DNA of 64,000 nt from NCBI GenBank assembly GCA_022606425.2, contig JAHDVF020000440.1:744001-808000 (forward strand), in the 5' to 3' direction. Below, piece after piece: positions 31,425 to 42,339 of this stretch (positions are counted from its first letter, which is position 1; every line of letters starts with the position of its first letter). The notes beneath the pieces are model-generated. The model had not been told where the DNA came from, made no database searches, and saw nothing but the letters and a program-made list of their open reading frames with translations. The position numbers and the translations under genes were made by a program. The stretch is from Lepidostoma basale (taxonomy: Eukaryota; Arthropoda; Insecta; Trichoptera; Lepidostomatidae).

Positions 31425-31915
31425 TTATTGTGTTTTGAACAATGATGTAAAACGAAAGTGAAAGCGACTATTTTCTAGAAATTTTATTATATTATATGGA
31501 AATGACATGTGTTGCCTTGCTAAGGCATAATCAAATTTAAAACATGTCATTCCCATAAAATATAATTTAACTTCCAGAAAACAGACGATTTCATTTGTTT
31601 TAATTATTTTTTATGGGAATGAAAAGTTTTGCCTTGCTAAGACATTACAAAATGAGCTCACATTTGACAATGGCTTAATAAGGCGAATAATAATAATTAT
31701 TATATGCTAACTTTTAAAGCGCCGTTTTTGTGATGTAATCACCTCAAGGGCGCATTAAGACGTGTTTTAAATCTAACAATCAAAATTTTTGCGATCGGTT
31801 AAAAAGTATAGTAGAACAAAGTATAAATGTTTAAATTGGGTATGGTAGTAACATGTTACTACCATAAAAATTAATAATATTTCTAGAAAACATACGTTTT
31901 AATTCGTATTAATTA
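31425..31915. mobile_element. Foldback family B copies, with L2-like insertion
   Basis: One copy occupies 31425-31605; another starts at about 31612, is broken at 31686 by an L2-like 3' end (31687-31850, minus, same as 27200-27440) and ends with TTCTAGAAAACATACG at 31880-31895. Confidence 0.65.
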
Positions 31916-32084
31916 AATGAATGTCAATTAAATTTAAACGCTTTTAAAAAAACGTTACGTGTAATAAAATAAAAGAACGATGAATGGAATTGGTTGTTTA
32001 ATCAAAACCATCATCAAAAATTATAAATGAACATTTGATAATATCATAACAAGGCGAAACATAACATGTCGTCACTCATTACAT

Positions 32085-32290
32085 AATAAATACGAATAAA
32101 AACATCTATTTTCTAGAAGATTTATTACATTTTATAGACATGGTTCTCCTGTCTAAGGCATTGCATGATAATGCCTTAGGCATGGGAAACATGTCATTCA
32201 TATATAATATAATAAAACTTCTAGAAAACAGACGTTTTCATTCTTATTAGTTATTTAATATGAAGATTTACATAATTTTTCTATAAACGC
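32085..32290. mobile_element. Foldback family B copy
   Basis: Arms 32092-32165 and 32172-32250, tail 32251-32285. Confidence 0.7.
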
Positions 32291-32515
32291 CATACTTTGT
32301 GTTGTTACATAATAGATACCATCATAGATATTAAAATCTTTCTAACATCTGTCAGATTATGTAAACAACAACAATTTTATAATATTTTTATAAATATGTG
32401 TCTTTACTGAAGAAGGACTGTTTGTCTGAAACATGACTATATACTTTTATTTTATTAATATCAGTGTTGTATATTGTATATAAAAAGTGTATAAAAAAGA
32501 AAAATAGAAATTTTA
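32290..32515. mobile_element. Foldback family C half copy C3
   Basis: Head CGCCATACTTTGTGTTGT, then one arm with ACTGAAGAAGGACTG, TCTGAAACATGAC and TGTATATAAAAAGTGTATAA. The core CUGAAGA, GGAC..GUCU stem and GAAA survive but the GUC triplet reads GAC. Confidence 0.6.
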
Positions 32516-33086
32516 CGTAATTGTTCAAGAAACAATAAATATGGCTCATTACAATAATTTAGTTTGTATGATTTGCCTTATCATTATTAAAAATAACACA
32601 CATTTTATACAGGATATTCCGGTCCAGCACTTTCGGTAAATTAAGTACCGTAAAGAGAGTTTTAATCGTGAATTAGTATATATAAATAAAACACAACATA
32701 AGTTAAAGGACATTTGCTGCCCTTTCATTACAGCTCTTCGGTAATGTGGAAATTCGGAGAGGAAATGTCAAAGGCAGCAAACATGCTTTCTAGAAGTGAA
32801 GATCTTCAATTATGAAAAAACTAACTAAGGAGGTTTGATTAGTTTTAGTTAACACAAATGTGACAGAACTTACAAAATCCTAATAAGCATACAAACATTA
32901 AATAAGCTTCGGACCAAAGCAAAGCTATAAAGTTATAGAACTTGGGGAAATCGTTAGTAACGTCTATCATATGGTGTATTTAGGGGATTGTAGTCGGCGA
33001 TAGAAAAACTAAGTACACACATAAATAATAAAATTGATGCGACTATTTAATATCTTCTACTTCTTCTTCAGCCTTTACCTCTCGAT

Positions 33087-33678
33087 AACTGGATATACTT
33101 GCTTTCTTGAATGTTACCAATACTTGTAGACAAATACTGGATTTTACCCATTGCTTATACCTAATCTTAATAGATGGCGCTAGTGTAGATTGAACTAAAA
33201 AATGTGAAGTGTTTCCCAACATTGTAAAAAAAAATTCATTTAAAAAAAAAATTGTCAGACGTGGTGGTCGTAAGAAGGGCAGAATGGGGAATGTTGTTAA
33301 CATAAAGCGATCGCTTAACCGCAAGATGGATTGGTCATGTGTTGCGACACAAATGTTTCTTGCATAATGTGTCGGAGGGAATGGTCGAGGGATCGATTGG
33401 CAGAGGACAACCTCGCCAAGAGTAGGTACCTAGACCAGATTTACCGAGATATGGGCTGCACCTCTTATGCGGAGTTGAAGAGAGTTGCCGAAGATCGAGC
33501 GGAGTGGAAGAGGAAATGCGTCGCCTTGCTGCAGATCAATCGCTAGATTGAGACCGGAGAGAGAGAACCCAACCAATGACAGGTCATAAGTCCTATAAGC
33601 GCCTCGACCACCATATTCCGTTTCCAAAAAAACAATTTACATCTTCGTCTCTATTGAAATACAATCAACTGGATATAC
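33087..33678 (-). mobile_element. Family A hairpin retroposon, copy A3, with LINE fragment inside
   Basis: AACTGGATATAC flanks both sides (33087-33098, 33667-33678). Orientation is minus: the tail (CCAATACTTGTAGACAAATACTGG region) is at the low end and the CTCTATTGAAATACAAT end is at 33650. An RTE-D fragment sits at about 33317-33565. Confidence 0.75.
33317..33565 (+). mobile_element. RTE-D C-terminal fragment nested in family A
   Basis: Reads WSRDRLAEDNLAKSRYLDQI, then YRDMGCTSYAELKRVAEDRA and EWKRKCVALLQINR before the stop; an upstream frame has a WIGHVLRH-like start. It splits the family A sequence GCTTAAC|CCAACC, with AACC on both sides. Confidence 0.75.
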
Positions 33679-33679
33679 A

Positions 33680-34420
33680 TTTTTCTTCACGTATCCTAGT
33701 CTTGCCCCTGTCGCAGTCAAGTCGTTCCAGCTATTCGGGAAATGTCGTCAGCCTGTCTTTTAGGTGGCCTCTTAACATTTATTTTCCATGTATATTTCAA
33801 TTTCAATTTATTTATTTTTTAAATCATAAACATTACAGTATATAACCAAAGCGCTTATGACTATACAAGTAGGATACAAAAACAACAACAAAAAAACTAT
33901 TTTAAACAGTAAATACAATTATGAAATTTAAAAATAGACAAAAACACAAAAAAAACACGAGATAATTAAAAAATTAAGACCAAATAAGTAATTAGAAACA
34001 ATAAGAAGAACATATTTTACACATTATTTAAGAGAATGATGTTTTATGAGGGTAGCCTCACTATCGTGGAAGATGTCCACATCCGAAGAGATGCGGTTTA
34101 GAATGATTATTGCCCTCCCCACGAGCATAACTTTAGGTAAATTGGTTCTACACAGTGGCAGGTGAAATAATCTATGTTGCCTTTGTCGCAGATAATTGTC
34201 AGGGACAAACAAAGTCAAGCCATTCAAAATATCCGAGTTATGTATTCGACCATGAATCAGTTGAAAAAAATGAACACCCAAATGTTCGTCTAATTTCCAA
34301 TGATTGGTAGTCGAGCATACCCAGCAAGAAATCAGTTGGTATGTAAGTCTCCATTGAAGCACTCGTATATTGGATCATATAATGTCATAAAAATATCAAA
34401 AACTTATTATTTACTACACC
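33680..34420 (-). mobile_element. Jockey/CR1-group 3' end
   Basis: Frame 34362-34024 includes LFVPDNYLRQRQHRLFHLP, CRTNLPKVMLVGRAIIILNR and ISSDVDIFHDSEATL, i.e. the C-terminus, followed on the minus strand by an A-rich UTR to about 33795. Only the C-terminal about 110 residues remain. Confidence 0.75.
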
Positions 34421-36139
34421 ACAAATATACAATACGAAATGGTACAGACTCGCACCGGTTTTGCTGAAATAACCTTTCATAAATTAATGTTATAGCTATT
34501 ACTTATGTAAACATTTTTACTACAAAATAATTCAATTGGTTCTTCTATTTCTGACATAATAAAAACACTGCCCAACTCACGCACTTTTATTAACTAGGTG
34601 AAATGTAACGCAAAGTTTTATTCCATGTTAGCAGTTGTCAGAAGTTTTCTTCAAACTAATTACGTATTCTGTAGATCTAACTAGTAACAAAATAGTGTTA
34701 CAGTGACGCACGAAAACTGATGTTCAAAATCATTGGGAAGGCGATATATTATTTGAAAAAGAATAATATACCCCTTTTTGTGTACAACAGCTCGTTTAAA
34801 TCTAATTACTGTGACCTTACAATTTTTTTTAGCTATTATATTGATTCTCGTGACATGTGATATTTAGTTAATATACGACTATTTTAAATAGTCCATTGTT
34901 TTGGCCGAAACACAACGATTCTTCAACATTATAAAAAAAACAAAAATATAATATAGATTTTAGACAAAAATATAGATTTTTTTTTAATAAATCTAAATTC
35001 CTTTATTCCTACACTTAAAAAGTATCGACCTCTACCAAACCCTTAATTTATTTTTATTTTTAAACCAGTTCAAGTTCAATAGCTAATTGTCAGCCATGTT
35101 CACATTGTTAATCTAAAGTACATTATGTATTAGTATTAATGTACTTGATTTTTCGAACCTTCTGTTTCTATGTCGATTTGAATAAGTTCTTTGTAATCTT
35201 ATTGCAGTTCTTAAATAATCTATATACCTACCTGTAGTCTTAGTTTTATAATTGTACTTCTCCCGTTAATAATCTAATACCTGTATTCTTAATTTTAACT
35301 ATGTCCTTTCTTTATTACTCAACATACCTGTATTCTCATTTATAAAAGTGTCCTTCTTTCATTAAAAACCTATTACAATACTTACCTGTATTATTAAGAC
35401 TGATCACAGACTTAACTCGTCTTAGGCTTAATTTTTACCGTTGCTCATTAAATGTTCATAGATTTAAGTAAACTGTCTGTAATAAAAAAATGTATTGGAA
35501 TTCATTTCGTTTATAACAAAATAAATATAATAATAATGATACAAATAAAGGAATATAACATTATAGCACTATACACACCGTAAAAGTTACTGCAACTATT
35601 TTTTAAAAATCATAAGCGTTTAGGTGAAAACTATCGATTGCATTAAATGATTTTTTGTAAGTGTCGCATATCCGGTACATTGCCGCGCTTTGAGCGTAAT
35701 TGGTGTGATAAGCAGGATGATGAAATACTTGGCTCGCGGTGTGTCTTGTACGAAATATAGGGGTATTAATGGTGAATTTGCTAAGAAGTTAGGAGTTATC
35801 AATTCGCCCTTAAGTTAATTACAAATTAAAAACGCTGTTTTAAATGTGAGAATATCATTATAATAATAATTATATTACATCAATTTTAGTGCTATACTTG
35901 ATTAATTTCGTATTTTAATGAATAATTAAAAAAAAAATGTTTTCCTTCATTATTTTTTTTGGGATAAAAAAAGAGCTCATTTGAATTATTTAATTTAAAA
36001 ATACGGGCTAGTAAAATAGTACTTCTGTTAACAAAGCCTAAAACTAATTAAAACAGAAAGAAAAATAAACAAAGACAATACAGCTCAACAAATTAATTAA
36101 GATGCCCTTTCAGAAGCTCGAGATCATTTTAATTTAATT
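34421..36139. other. Mostly AT-rich; SINE remnant and a weak tandem repeat
   Basis: 34775-34870 (minus) is a SINE 3' remnant (TTGATTCTCGTGACATGTGA). 35228-35400 holds four diverged units of about 50 bp, each with TACCTGTA(T/G)TCTT. The rest is unrecognised. Confidence 0.4.
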
Positions 36140-36321
36140 ATACAATAATGCTCGTTAAGGGTTTAAATACCTCCGGGGGATGATGAGTGGAGCCTGGACA
36201 CGTAGGGTTATTTCCGTTTGTACAAGGCGCGCACTTAACCCCTTTTGATGTTAAGTGACAGGCACATGTGCCAAGAGTACACGGTACACGTGGAGTTAAA
36301 AGCCAAGTTCATTGGACGTAC
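36140..36321 (-). other. Unusual Cys-rich open stretch, unidentified
   Basis: On the minus strand about 57 codons are open without a Met: RVPCTLGTCACHLTSKGVKC, then APCTNGNNPTCPGSTHHPP and a stop. Base composition is clearly richer in GC than the flanks. Six Cys in a 30-residue span look protein-like, but no acceptor/donor pair is clear and I do not recognise a family. Confidence 0.3.
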
Positions 36322-36792
36322 TATACTAGCCCACTACCAGTAGGTCAAAACTTAAAGTTTAAAAAATATACATTTTCTAAAACAGTGGTTCACAACATTT
36401 TTTGACGATGGAACCCTTTTGAAACACTAAATATTTTATGGAGCCCTAAAATAATCAAACTTGATTTTAAGTTCATTATTGAATTATAATGGCAAAAGAA
36501 GGATGAAAGTAGAATAAATGCATTTATTGTTTCTTGAACAATGATGTAAAACTCCATATAAAATAATTTATACGAATGAAAACGTCAGTTTTCTAGAAGT
36601 TTTATAATATTTTATTGGAATGACATGTTGCGCCCTTCTAAGGCATTATCAGTTGATCAGTTTATCAGTTTATTTCATTTCATCAATAGACATTACAAAA
36701 TTAATTTTTAAGGCATCTATTGAGAACAGGTAAAATAATATATTGTTAAAATAATAATATACTACCAGAAACGCATGAGAGATGGTTGAACA

Positions 36793-39252
36793 TTAGGAAG
36801 ACAGCATACCCTCCAGAATTAAGAGTATTTGCCTTCTGAACGTACTTTCACTGATATGAAAGACGTCGATTTCCGAGGAGACCGCGTTCAGCAGATTGAT
36901 TGCTCTTCCCACCGGTGTCACCAGAGCCAGGTTGGTTCTAGCGGCGGATAGGTAAAACAATCTATGCTGGCGCTGTCGGAGATATCTGTCGGGAACAAAA
37001 AGACCTACACCCTCCAGCACGGCTGAGTTTTCAAAATATCCCCTAATAAGCCTAAAGAAATGGGTTATGAGAAACCCGTCTCTTCGAAGCTGCAGAGAAT
37101 TAGACCCCAACATTCCCAAAAGAAACGCTGTGGGATAGAGCCATGGATAGCTACCATACTCCTTCATGTAGAGATACCTCAGAAATTTTTTCTGAACCCT
37201 CTCCAGCATAAGGGAATATCTCGCCTCGTGCGGACTCCATATCACAGAACCACTTTCGAGTCTGCTCCGAACCAATGAATTGTATAGTACTCTGAGCACA
37301 TTGGGATCTCTGAAAACCCTTCCGGTCCGAATTATGAAGCCCAACATCTTCAGCGCAATGCCACAAATTCTCTCAACATGAGCATGAAAGGTTAATCTAC
37401 TCTCATAGATGACCCCGAGATCTCTCATAGTGGATACATGTGCCAACTGCTGGTTATTCATCGTGTATCTATGATATATAGTTCTCCGTGCTCTCGTAAA
37501 AGATAACATTACGCACTTAGAGACATTGAATTTCATATGATTACTGTGACTCCAGGTAACAATATTATTAATATCTGACTGAAGGCGTAGACAGTCGTCA
37601 GGATTATTTATGTCTAGGAATAATTTCAGGTCATCGGCAAATAAAAGAAATCGCGAGAAGTTTATTACCTTTGCAATATCGTTTATAAATATAGTGAAGA
37701 GGAGTGGGCCAAGGTTCGAACCCTGTGGCACCCCTGAATAAACAAAAAAAGGTTCCGATTGAAAAATTCCGTACGAGACGAATTGTTTCCTCCCCTCAAG
37801 GTAACTAGTGAAAAGCATAATAAGTTGAGAAGAGAAACCAATTTGAGATAGCTTTGCTATAAGAATGTCATGGTTCACAGTATCAAATGCCTTTGAGAAG
37901 TCATTATATGAACAGTCAACTTGGTGACCATTGTCCAAGGCCCTTGTTATGTATTCTGTGAAGACCATGAGATTTGTTTCAGTAGAGCGCCCCTTCCTGA
38001 ACCCATGTTGTTCTGTTATAATATATGGGTCAACTCTGGGAAATATCAATTTATGTAGAATAGATTCGAATAGCTTGGCTGGAGCCGACAGTATTGCTAC
38101 AGGTCTGTAGTTTTCGACTGACTCTTTTGTTCCGCTCTTGAAGATAGGACTGATCCTAGAAACTTTCCAGAGATCAGGAAAAGTATTTGTACTTAACGAT
38201 AGGTTAAATAAAAAGTACAGCGGATATATTAAGAGCTCAGAGCAGCCTTTAAAGAAGAAGATGGGGAGAAAATCCGGACCAACCGAGTGCGAATTCTTCA
38301 TTGCTTTGATGGATGATTTAATATAATTTGTGTCTATGTTAGATATGTCAAAGCTATGAGCGCACTTACTGGTATTCGAACCGGTCGCTGAATTTAAATT
38401 AAGCCGCGGGGGAATATTGCTATAGACAGATTGAAAGTGCTTAGCGAATGCGTTCGCTATGTTTGCGCCCTCAACCTCTCTATCCCCATGCATCATGGTA
38501 TTTAGGATGCCACCGTCTTTACGTAGGCTTTTTATGTAGTTCCAGAAAGTCCCGGGGTCATTCATAAGATCGCCCTCAATGGTGCTTACATATGCTCGAA
38601 AGGCTGACCGAACATTCCGTCTCACCACCGAGCGGTGCTTACTGAAAAGTTCATACTCATCCCGAGAGCCAGTGGCCTTCCACTTCACATGATGTGCATG
38701 TTTGATCTTAATTTCCGCGATGATTTCCCTAGAAAACCACCTCGGATATCTCCGTCCACCATTGCTCACGCGTTTTCTGGGAAAGCACATATCAAATAAA
38801 CTGTAAATCACACTATAAAAATATTGTAAGGCATCATTTACGGAGGACAAGTTGTACAGGTCACTCCAGTCAAGTTGAGTCATCAGCTGGTATAGCTTCA
38901 GAAAATCACCCCGACTGAAGTTCCATCCCCTGAAGATTTCATCATGCCGCGGTACTCTGGTTATATTAGGATTATTTTTACCAGAGCACTCAAACTCCAA
39001 TGCGGGATGATAATTATCCTCAGGTACTAATGGAGACACTGATCTAGAAACTTGCAATTTGATATTGCTCAAAATCAAGTCCAAGGTTCTGAAATCAGAA
39101 TTCAAAATGCCATTGTGCTGCGCAAGCCCAAAGACCGCGCATAGGTACTCCAAGTCTTGCTGGACATTGTCGATCCCATGAGCGGAGTGTAGGTTAAAGT
39201 CGCCCATCACGATGACATTTTTACCTCCGACCAGATTGAAATTTGTATGCAT
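36793..39252 (-). CDS. Endonuclease-reverse transcriptase (ORF2) of the Jockey-group element
   Basis: An 819-codon open frame. The C-terminal part of an APE-type endonuclease comes first (GDFN at residues 17-20, with Asp and Asn of the active site; DNYHP at 79-83 holding the catalytic His). The RT domain is at about 360-580: NYRPVAIL near 381-388, FRKGRSTETN near 418, the first catalytic Asp in DFSKAFDTVN (451-460), GVPQGSNLGP (507-516) and the FADD box (538-541). The thumb and a Cys-poor C-terminal domain follow up to 819. The protein would nick target DNA and prime cDNA synthesis there. The RT part shows no stop, so the insertion is fairly young. The real ORF started further upstream, because reading continues through 39301 into the nested element; the first Met here is internal. 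Clade (Jockey, CR1 or kin) needs a tree. Confidence 0.85.
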   Translation of the reverse strand: MHTNFNLVGGKNVIVMGDFNLHSAHGIDNVQQDLEYLCAVFGLAQHNGILNSDFRTLDLILSNIKLQVSRSVSPLVPEDNYHPALEFECSGKNNPNITRVPRHDEIFRGWNFSRGDFLKLYQLMTQLDWSDLYNLSSVNDALQYFYSVIYSLFDMCFPRKRVSNGGRRYPRWFSREIIAEIKIKHAHHVKWKATGSRDEYELFSKHRSVVRRNVRSAFRAYVSTIEGDLMNDPGTFWNYIKSLRKDGGILNTMMHGDREVEGANIANAFAKHFQSVYSNIPPRLNLNSATGSNTSKCAHSFDISNIDTNYIKSSIKAMKNSHSVGPDFLPIFFFKGCSELLIYPLYFLFNLSLSTNTFPDLWKVSRISPIFKSGTKESVENYRPVAILSAPAKLFESILHKLIFPRVDPYIITEQHGFRKGRSTETNLMVFTEYITRALDNGHQVDCSYNDFSKAFDTVNHDILIAKLSQIGFSSQLIMLFTSYLEGRKQFVSYGIFQSEPFFVYSGVPQGSNLGPLLFTIFINDIAKVINFSRFLLFADDLKLFLDINNPDDCLRLQSDINNIVTWSHSNHMKFNVSKCVMLSFTRARRTIYHRYTMNNQQLAHVSTMRDLGVIYESRLTFHAHVERICGIALKMLGFIIRTGRVFRDPNVLRVLYNSLVRSRLESGSVIWSPHEARYSLMLERVQKKFLRYLYMKEYGSYPWLYPTAFLLGMLGSNSLQLRRDGFLITHFFRLIRGYFENSAVLEGVGLFVPDRYLRQRQHRLFYLSAARTNLALVTPVGRAINLLNAVSSEIDVFHISESTFRRQILLILEGMLSS

Positions 39253-39301
39253 TGCATCAAAGAAATGTTTATAGACTACCCAATTAGACCCCGGAGGAAT
39301 G

Positions 39302-39808
39302 CAAGGTATATAGAATAAATATGGTAAGATATTCCGCGTTTTATTTTTGACATCTACTGCGCAGCTACGTCACGTGGAGACCCAAGCATTAGGTTGTGTA
39401 GTATGAGTTGAGTATATATTTATACATTGGGTATGGAATTTTTCTTTGTTTATTTATTACGTCTAATTAAAAGAAGTTTTTGTAATTGTATTAAATAAAT
39501 TATGACAAATCGTTTTCTTTATTTAAGTTATTGTTTTTTTTATTTTTCTTTTTTTAGAGTTAGCATCTTCAATGAGCTTTAAGTTCATTGTTCTTATTTT
39601 GAAAAACATTTTACATCGATAAAAAAGATTTTTAACTGGATATGGCAAATCAACTCCATTTGATTTAGCTTGTTTATAGTTATTTAGGTTTGTTTATAGT
39701 TTCGTTTCGATTTCGAGTTCACCACATGACGTCACTTGACAGCAAATTATTAGAAAGGGATAGCATGCTACGTGCGCAATATCTTACCATATTATTCTAT
39801 ATACCTTG
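39302..39808. mobile_element. TIR element nested in the endonuclease domain, 9-bp duplication
   Basis: Terminal repeats CAAGGTATATAGAATAAATA (39302) and the complement ending CTATATACCTTG (39808), about 35 bp. GGAGGAATG is duplicated at 39293-39301 and 39809-39817. Removing it rejoins the endonuclease YIPPGSN motif in frame. A 9-bp duplication recalls Mutator-like elements, but no transposase is present. Confidence 0.8.
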
Positions 39809-39985
39809 GGAGGAATGTATGTTACACAAATAAAAATTATATTTCTAAGTCCAGTCAGTTTTACCCAAATGTTTATTATTTGAAAAAAATTTATAATGCC
39901 TTATAAGGGCGAAACATGTCATTCCCATAAAATATAATAAAACTTCTAGAAAAACAGATGTTTTCATTCGTACTAATTATAGAAT

Positions 39986-40260
39986 GAATGCGGTAGAAAT
40001 GAAATTTCTTATACGAATGTGTGACAAAACTGTGTATGGTAGAGTGCCCAAAGAAAATATAAGAAGTAAATGCGGTGCAAATGAAAGAAATTAATAATTA
40101 ATGAAGAAAGAATGATTACAAAAATATATTTTAACGATGTAAATAGAACTAGAAATAGAGGAAGACCGAGGAAAACGTGGCACGATCAAATAAATCAAAT
40201 ATTGAATGTAAGTCACGTAAGGAGCCGGAAAAATCGACGTTGAGTAAGCGAGAGTACGTT
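39986..40260 (+). mobile_element. RTE-A internal fragment
   Basis: AGAATGAATGCGGTAGAAATG, AAATATAAGAAGTAAATGCGG, GGAAGACCGAGGAAAACGTG. It ends before the GTTA tail. Confidence 0.65.
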
Positions 40261-40502
40261 CTTTACAGCTATAGTACAGCAAGGGAACAATATACTATTG
40301 TATGCCTGTAATTGCTGTGCTGAAGCGCTAAGAAGTTCTCCTGTATATATCATATATACCATTTCACTATTCCTAATCGGAGATTCAGGTGAAATAGAGT
40401 TAGACTCACGGAACTGATGAAGAAGGTCTGCAATATTGATTCAAATAACCAAATATTTTGATTTAATTAAATAGAAAAACTATTTATTTTAATTGCATCA
40501 TT

Positions 40503-40862
40503 AATTTCTATGTCCAAAAATTTGTGCACAGAAGAAGGACCGATTTTTCTATGCGCAAATTTAAATTTCCATATCTTAAAATTTGTGCGTAGAACAAGGA
40601 CCGGTTCTTCTATGCGCAAATTTAAATTTCCATATCTTAAAATTTGTGCATAGAAGGAGGACCGATTCTTCTATGCACATATTTAAATTTTTTTATGTCT
40701 TAAAAACTGTGCATAGAAGAAGGACCGGTCCTTCCAATGCACATATTTAAATTTTCTACGTATTAAATTTTGTGCACAGAAGAAAGGCCGATTCTTCTAT
40801 GCACAAATTTTCTATGTCTTAAAATTTGTGCATAGAGGAAGGACCGAATAAGGACCGTATCA
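40503..40862. repeat. Minisatellite, about 61-63 bp units, each with a dyad
   Basis: Six units, with the GGACCG marker at about 40537, 40598, 40659, 40722, 40785 and 40841. Each unit has TTTGTGCATAGAAGAAGG facing TTCTTCTATGCGCAAATTT around GGACCG(G/A)T, so each can form a hairpin of about 17 bp. Units differ by substitutions, some compensated on the other arm. Confidence 0.85.
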
Positions 40863-40899
40863 TGTATGCAATTAAAAAATGGGTTCTTTACTGTATAAA

Positions 40900-41330
40900 T
40901 AAAATAAAAACACTGTTATAGAATCACAATCGATTACATTTCTTTCAAAATTGTCGCGACAGCTCTTTCGTTAACCTATTTGAGCATCGTCTGGTGTTAC
41001 AATCAACTGCAAAAAAAGGGTTGTGACAATACAAAGTGCGTTTCTATTTATTTAAATGTGAATTCACAATACAAAGTGAAGGTGAATATACAAGAAAGAT
41101 GAAAAATACATTAAAAATTCCTAGATTTTAAGAACCATAAGACGAATGTAAAAACAAGAAGGCATCTAATTAATTGAAAATTAACTTGAAAGAGAAATTA
41201 CATAAAACAAAAAACTGTTATTATACTGCCCTGATGAAGCTAGAGTCCAAACGAAATTAGGTGGCATCAGTTATAATAACCATACCGTGGTTAAATATAG
41301 TGTTTTATTATTTTTAATCTATAAGTTTAA
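40900..41330. mobile_element. Foldback family H
   Basis: Short inverted ends (AATAAAACACTG.. near 40908 and TAGTGTTTTATTATTTT at 41300). CTGATGAAGC, CGAAATTAGGTGGC at 41231-41265 resemble a hammerhead core with stem I CUGCC/GGCA, but stem II is poor and the triplet reads GGU. Confidence 0.4.
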
Positions 41331-41369
41331 AATGTTTAACCACAAAGTGAATGCTACATATGAAAATTA

Positions 41370-41815
41370 TATAGGGTGTTTTTTTAAGAGCTTGAGAACT
41401 TTAAACGTAGTCGAAGGACAAAGGCCGACAAGTTGAGAACGGCGATATTCTCTTCGGTACGCATATTTCTTTGTCTTGCTGATGGTTTTGAATCGAGAAG
41501 AGTAAAATTAGTGCGAAAACGACCAATAACTGCACGAATTATTTGCTCACTAGGCCGATTATGTTGACCGTAAAATGAACGAAGTGCTCTATAAACTTGA
41601 CGAACCGATGTATTTTTTTTTCAAAGTAAATTTACACAATTTGTAAGCCTAATTCTGGCGGATTCATGATGAATTGCCAAACCTTACTGAACAGAAAGGT
41701 CAACACAATTTGACATTCTCAACTGTCAAACCATAGACAACAACCATCAACACTTCTCATGCAGCTATAAAAACAACCTTTACATAAAACATATAATTTG
41801 ATACGGAGTATTAAA
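41370..41815 (-). mobile_element. Deleted mariner-like element, transposase N-terminus
   Basis: The end TAGGGTGTTTTTTTAAGAG at 41375 is like that of 5508. The minus strand encodes TSVRQVYRALRSFYGQHNRP and SEQIIRAVIGRFRTNFTLLD with stops (for example TAA after GLQIV). The catalytic part is missing. Confidence 0.7.
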
Positions 41816-42339
41816 ATCATTGATCAACCAATTGCGAATACATAATTTTATGTTATACTCGTAACGTTGTCGTCTTGAAATATTCCGAAGAAACGACCTA
41901 AAATATAAAATTTCACAGTGGGTTTTTTATAAGAAATTTTATTTGAAAAGATTTTTTTCTCCATTCTTTGTTTCAAGCAAACTCCGAGTTTAGCTTCGAG
42001 ACGAGACTTTTCTTTTCCATGTAAAACATTTCACTTTCGCGATGGAGAAATGTATGAAATCTTGTGATCTCTCTTGGAATTGTGATGAATTATGGGTAGG
42101 GGTTGCTGAGAGGAAAAGCGTGTTCGGCCTAGAGCGGGAAACTGCGCGGATAGATCCTCCATTTCATTATTTAATATGATGAAATTTAAATTATTTCATC
42201 GCGTCGAGAAATCGTTCCAATCTAATAAAACAACGGGAGAGAAATTAACAATTATGAGCTTATTTTGCAAGCTTCAAATATATTTCGATAACAAGTTTCC
42301 GGATGAAATAAAAAAATACACATTTAAAAAAAAAATATT
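41816..42339. other. AT-rich, nothing recognised
   Basis: Frame 42176-42418 runs partly into an RTE-B fragment and is not a gene. Confidence 0.35.

Larger units (their letters stand above)
36656..39884 (-). mobile_element. Jockey/CR1-group non-LTR retrotransposon, 5'-truncated
   Basis: The 3' UTR with TGATCAG/TTTATCAG repeats lies at 36656-36792, the long ORF at 36793-39301, a nested TIR element at 39302-39808, and the rest of the endonuclease frame at 39809-39880 (GLRNIIFICVTYIPP joining PPGSNW across the insertion). ORF1 and the endonuclease N-terminus are absent. Relatives in the window: 20735, 28872, 33680, 43900, 44170, 60803. Confidence 0.85.
36515..39985. mobile_element. Foldback family B element split by a Jockey insertion
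   Basis: The left arm at 36525-36650 (ends ...GGCATTATCA) and the right arm at 39888-39978 (starts TATAATGCCTTATAAGGGCG) are the two halves of one family B palindrome. The 3.2-kb Jockey copy lies exactly at its centre. Confidence 0.65.

Noticed and set aside
36793..39252. Long ORF as a host gene
   Set aside because: Endonuclease and reverse transcriptase motifs, truncated 5' end and related copies in the window show it is a retrotransposon.
40503..40862. CRISPR-like array
   Set aside because: Eukaryotic context, units diverge along their whole length with no constant repeat plus unique spacers.
41228..41270. Active hammerhead in family H
   Set aside because: CTGATGA and GAAA are present, but stem II does not pair convincingly and the cleavage triplet is GGU.
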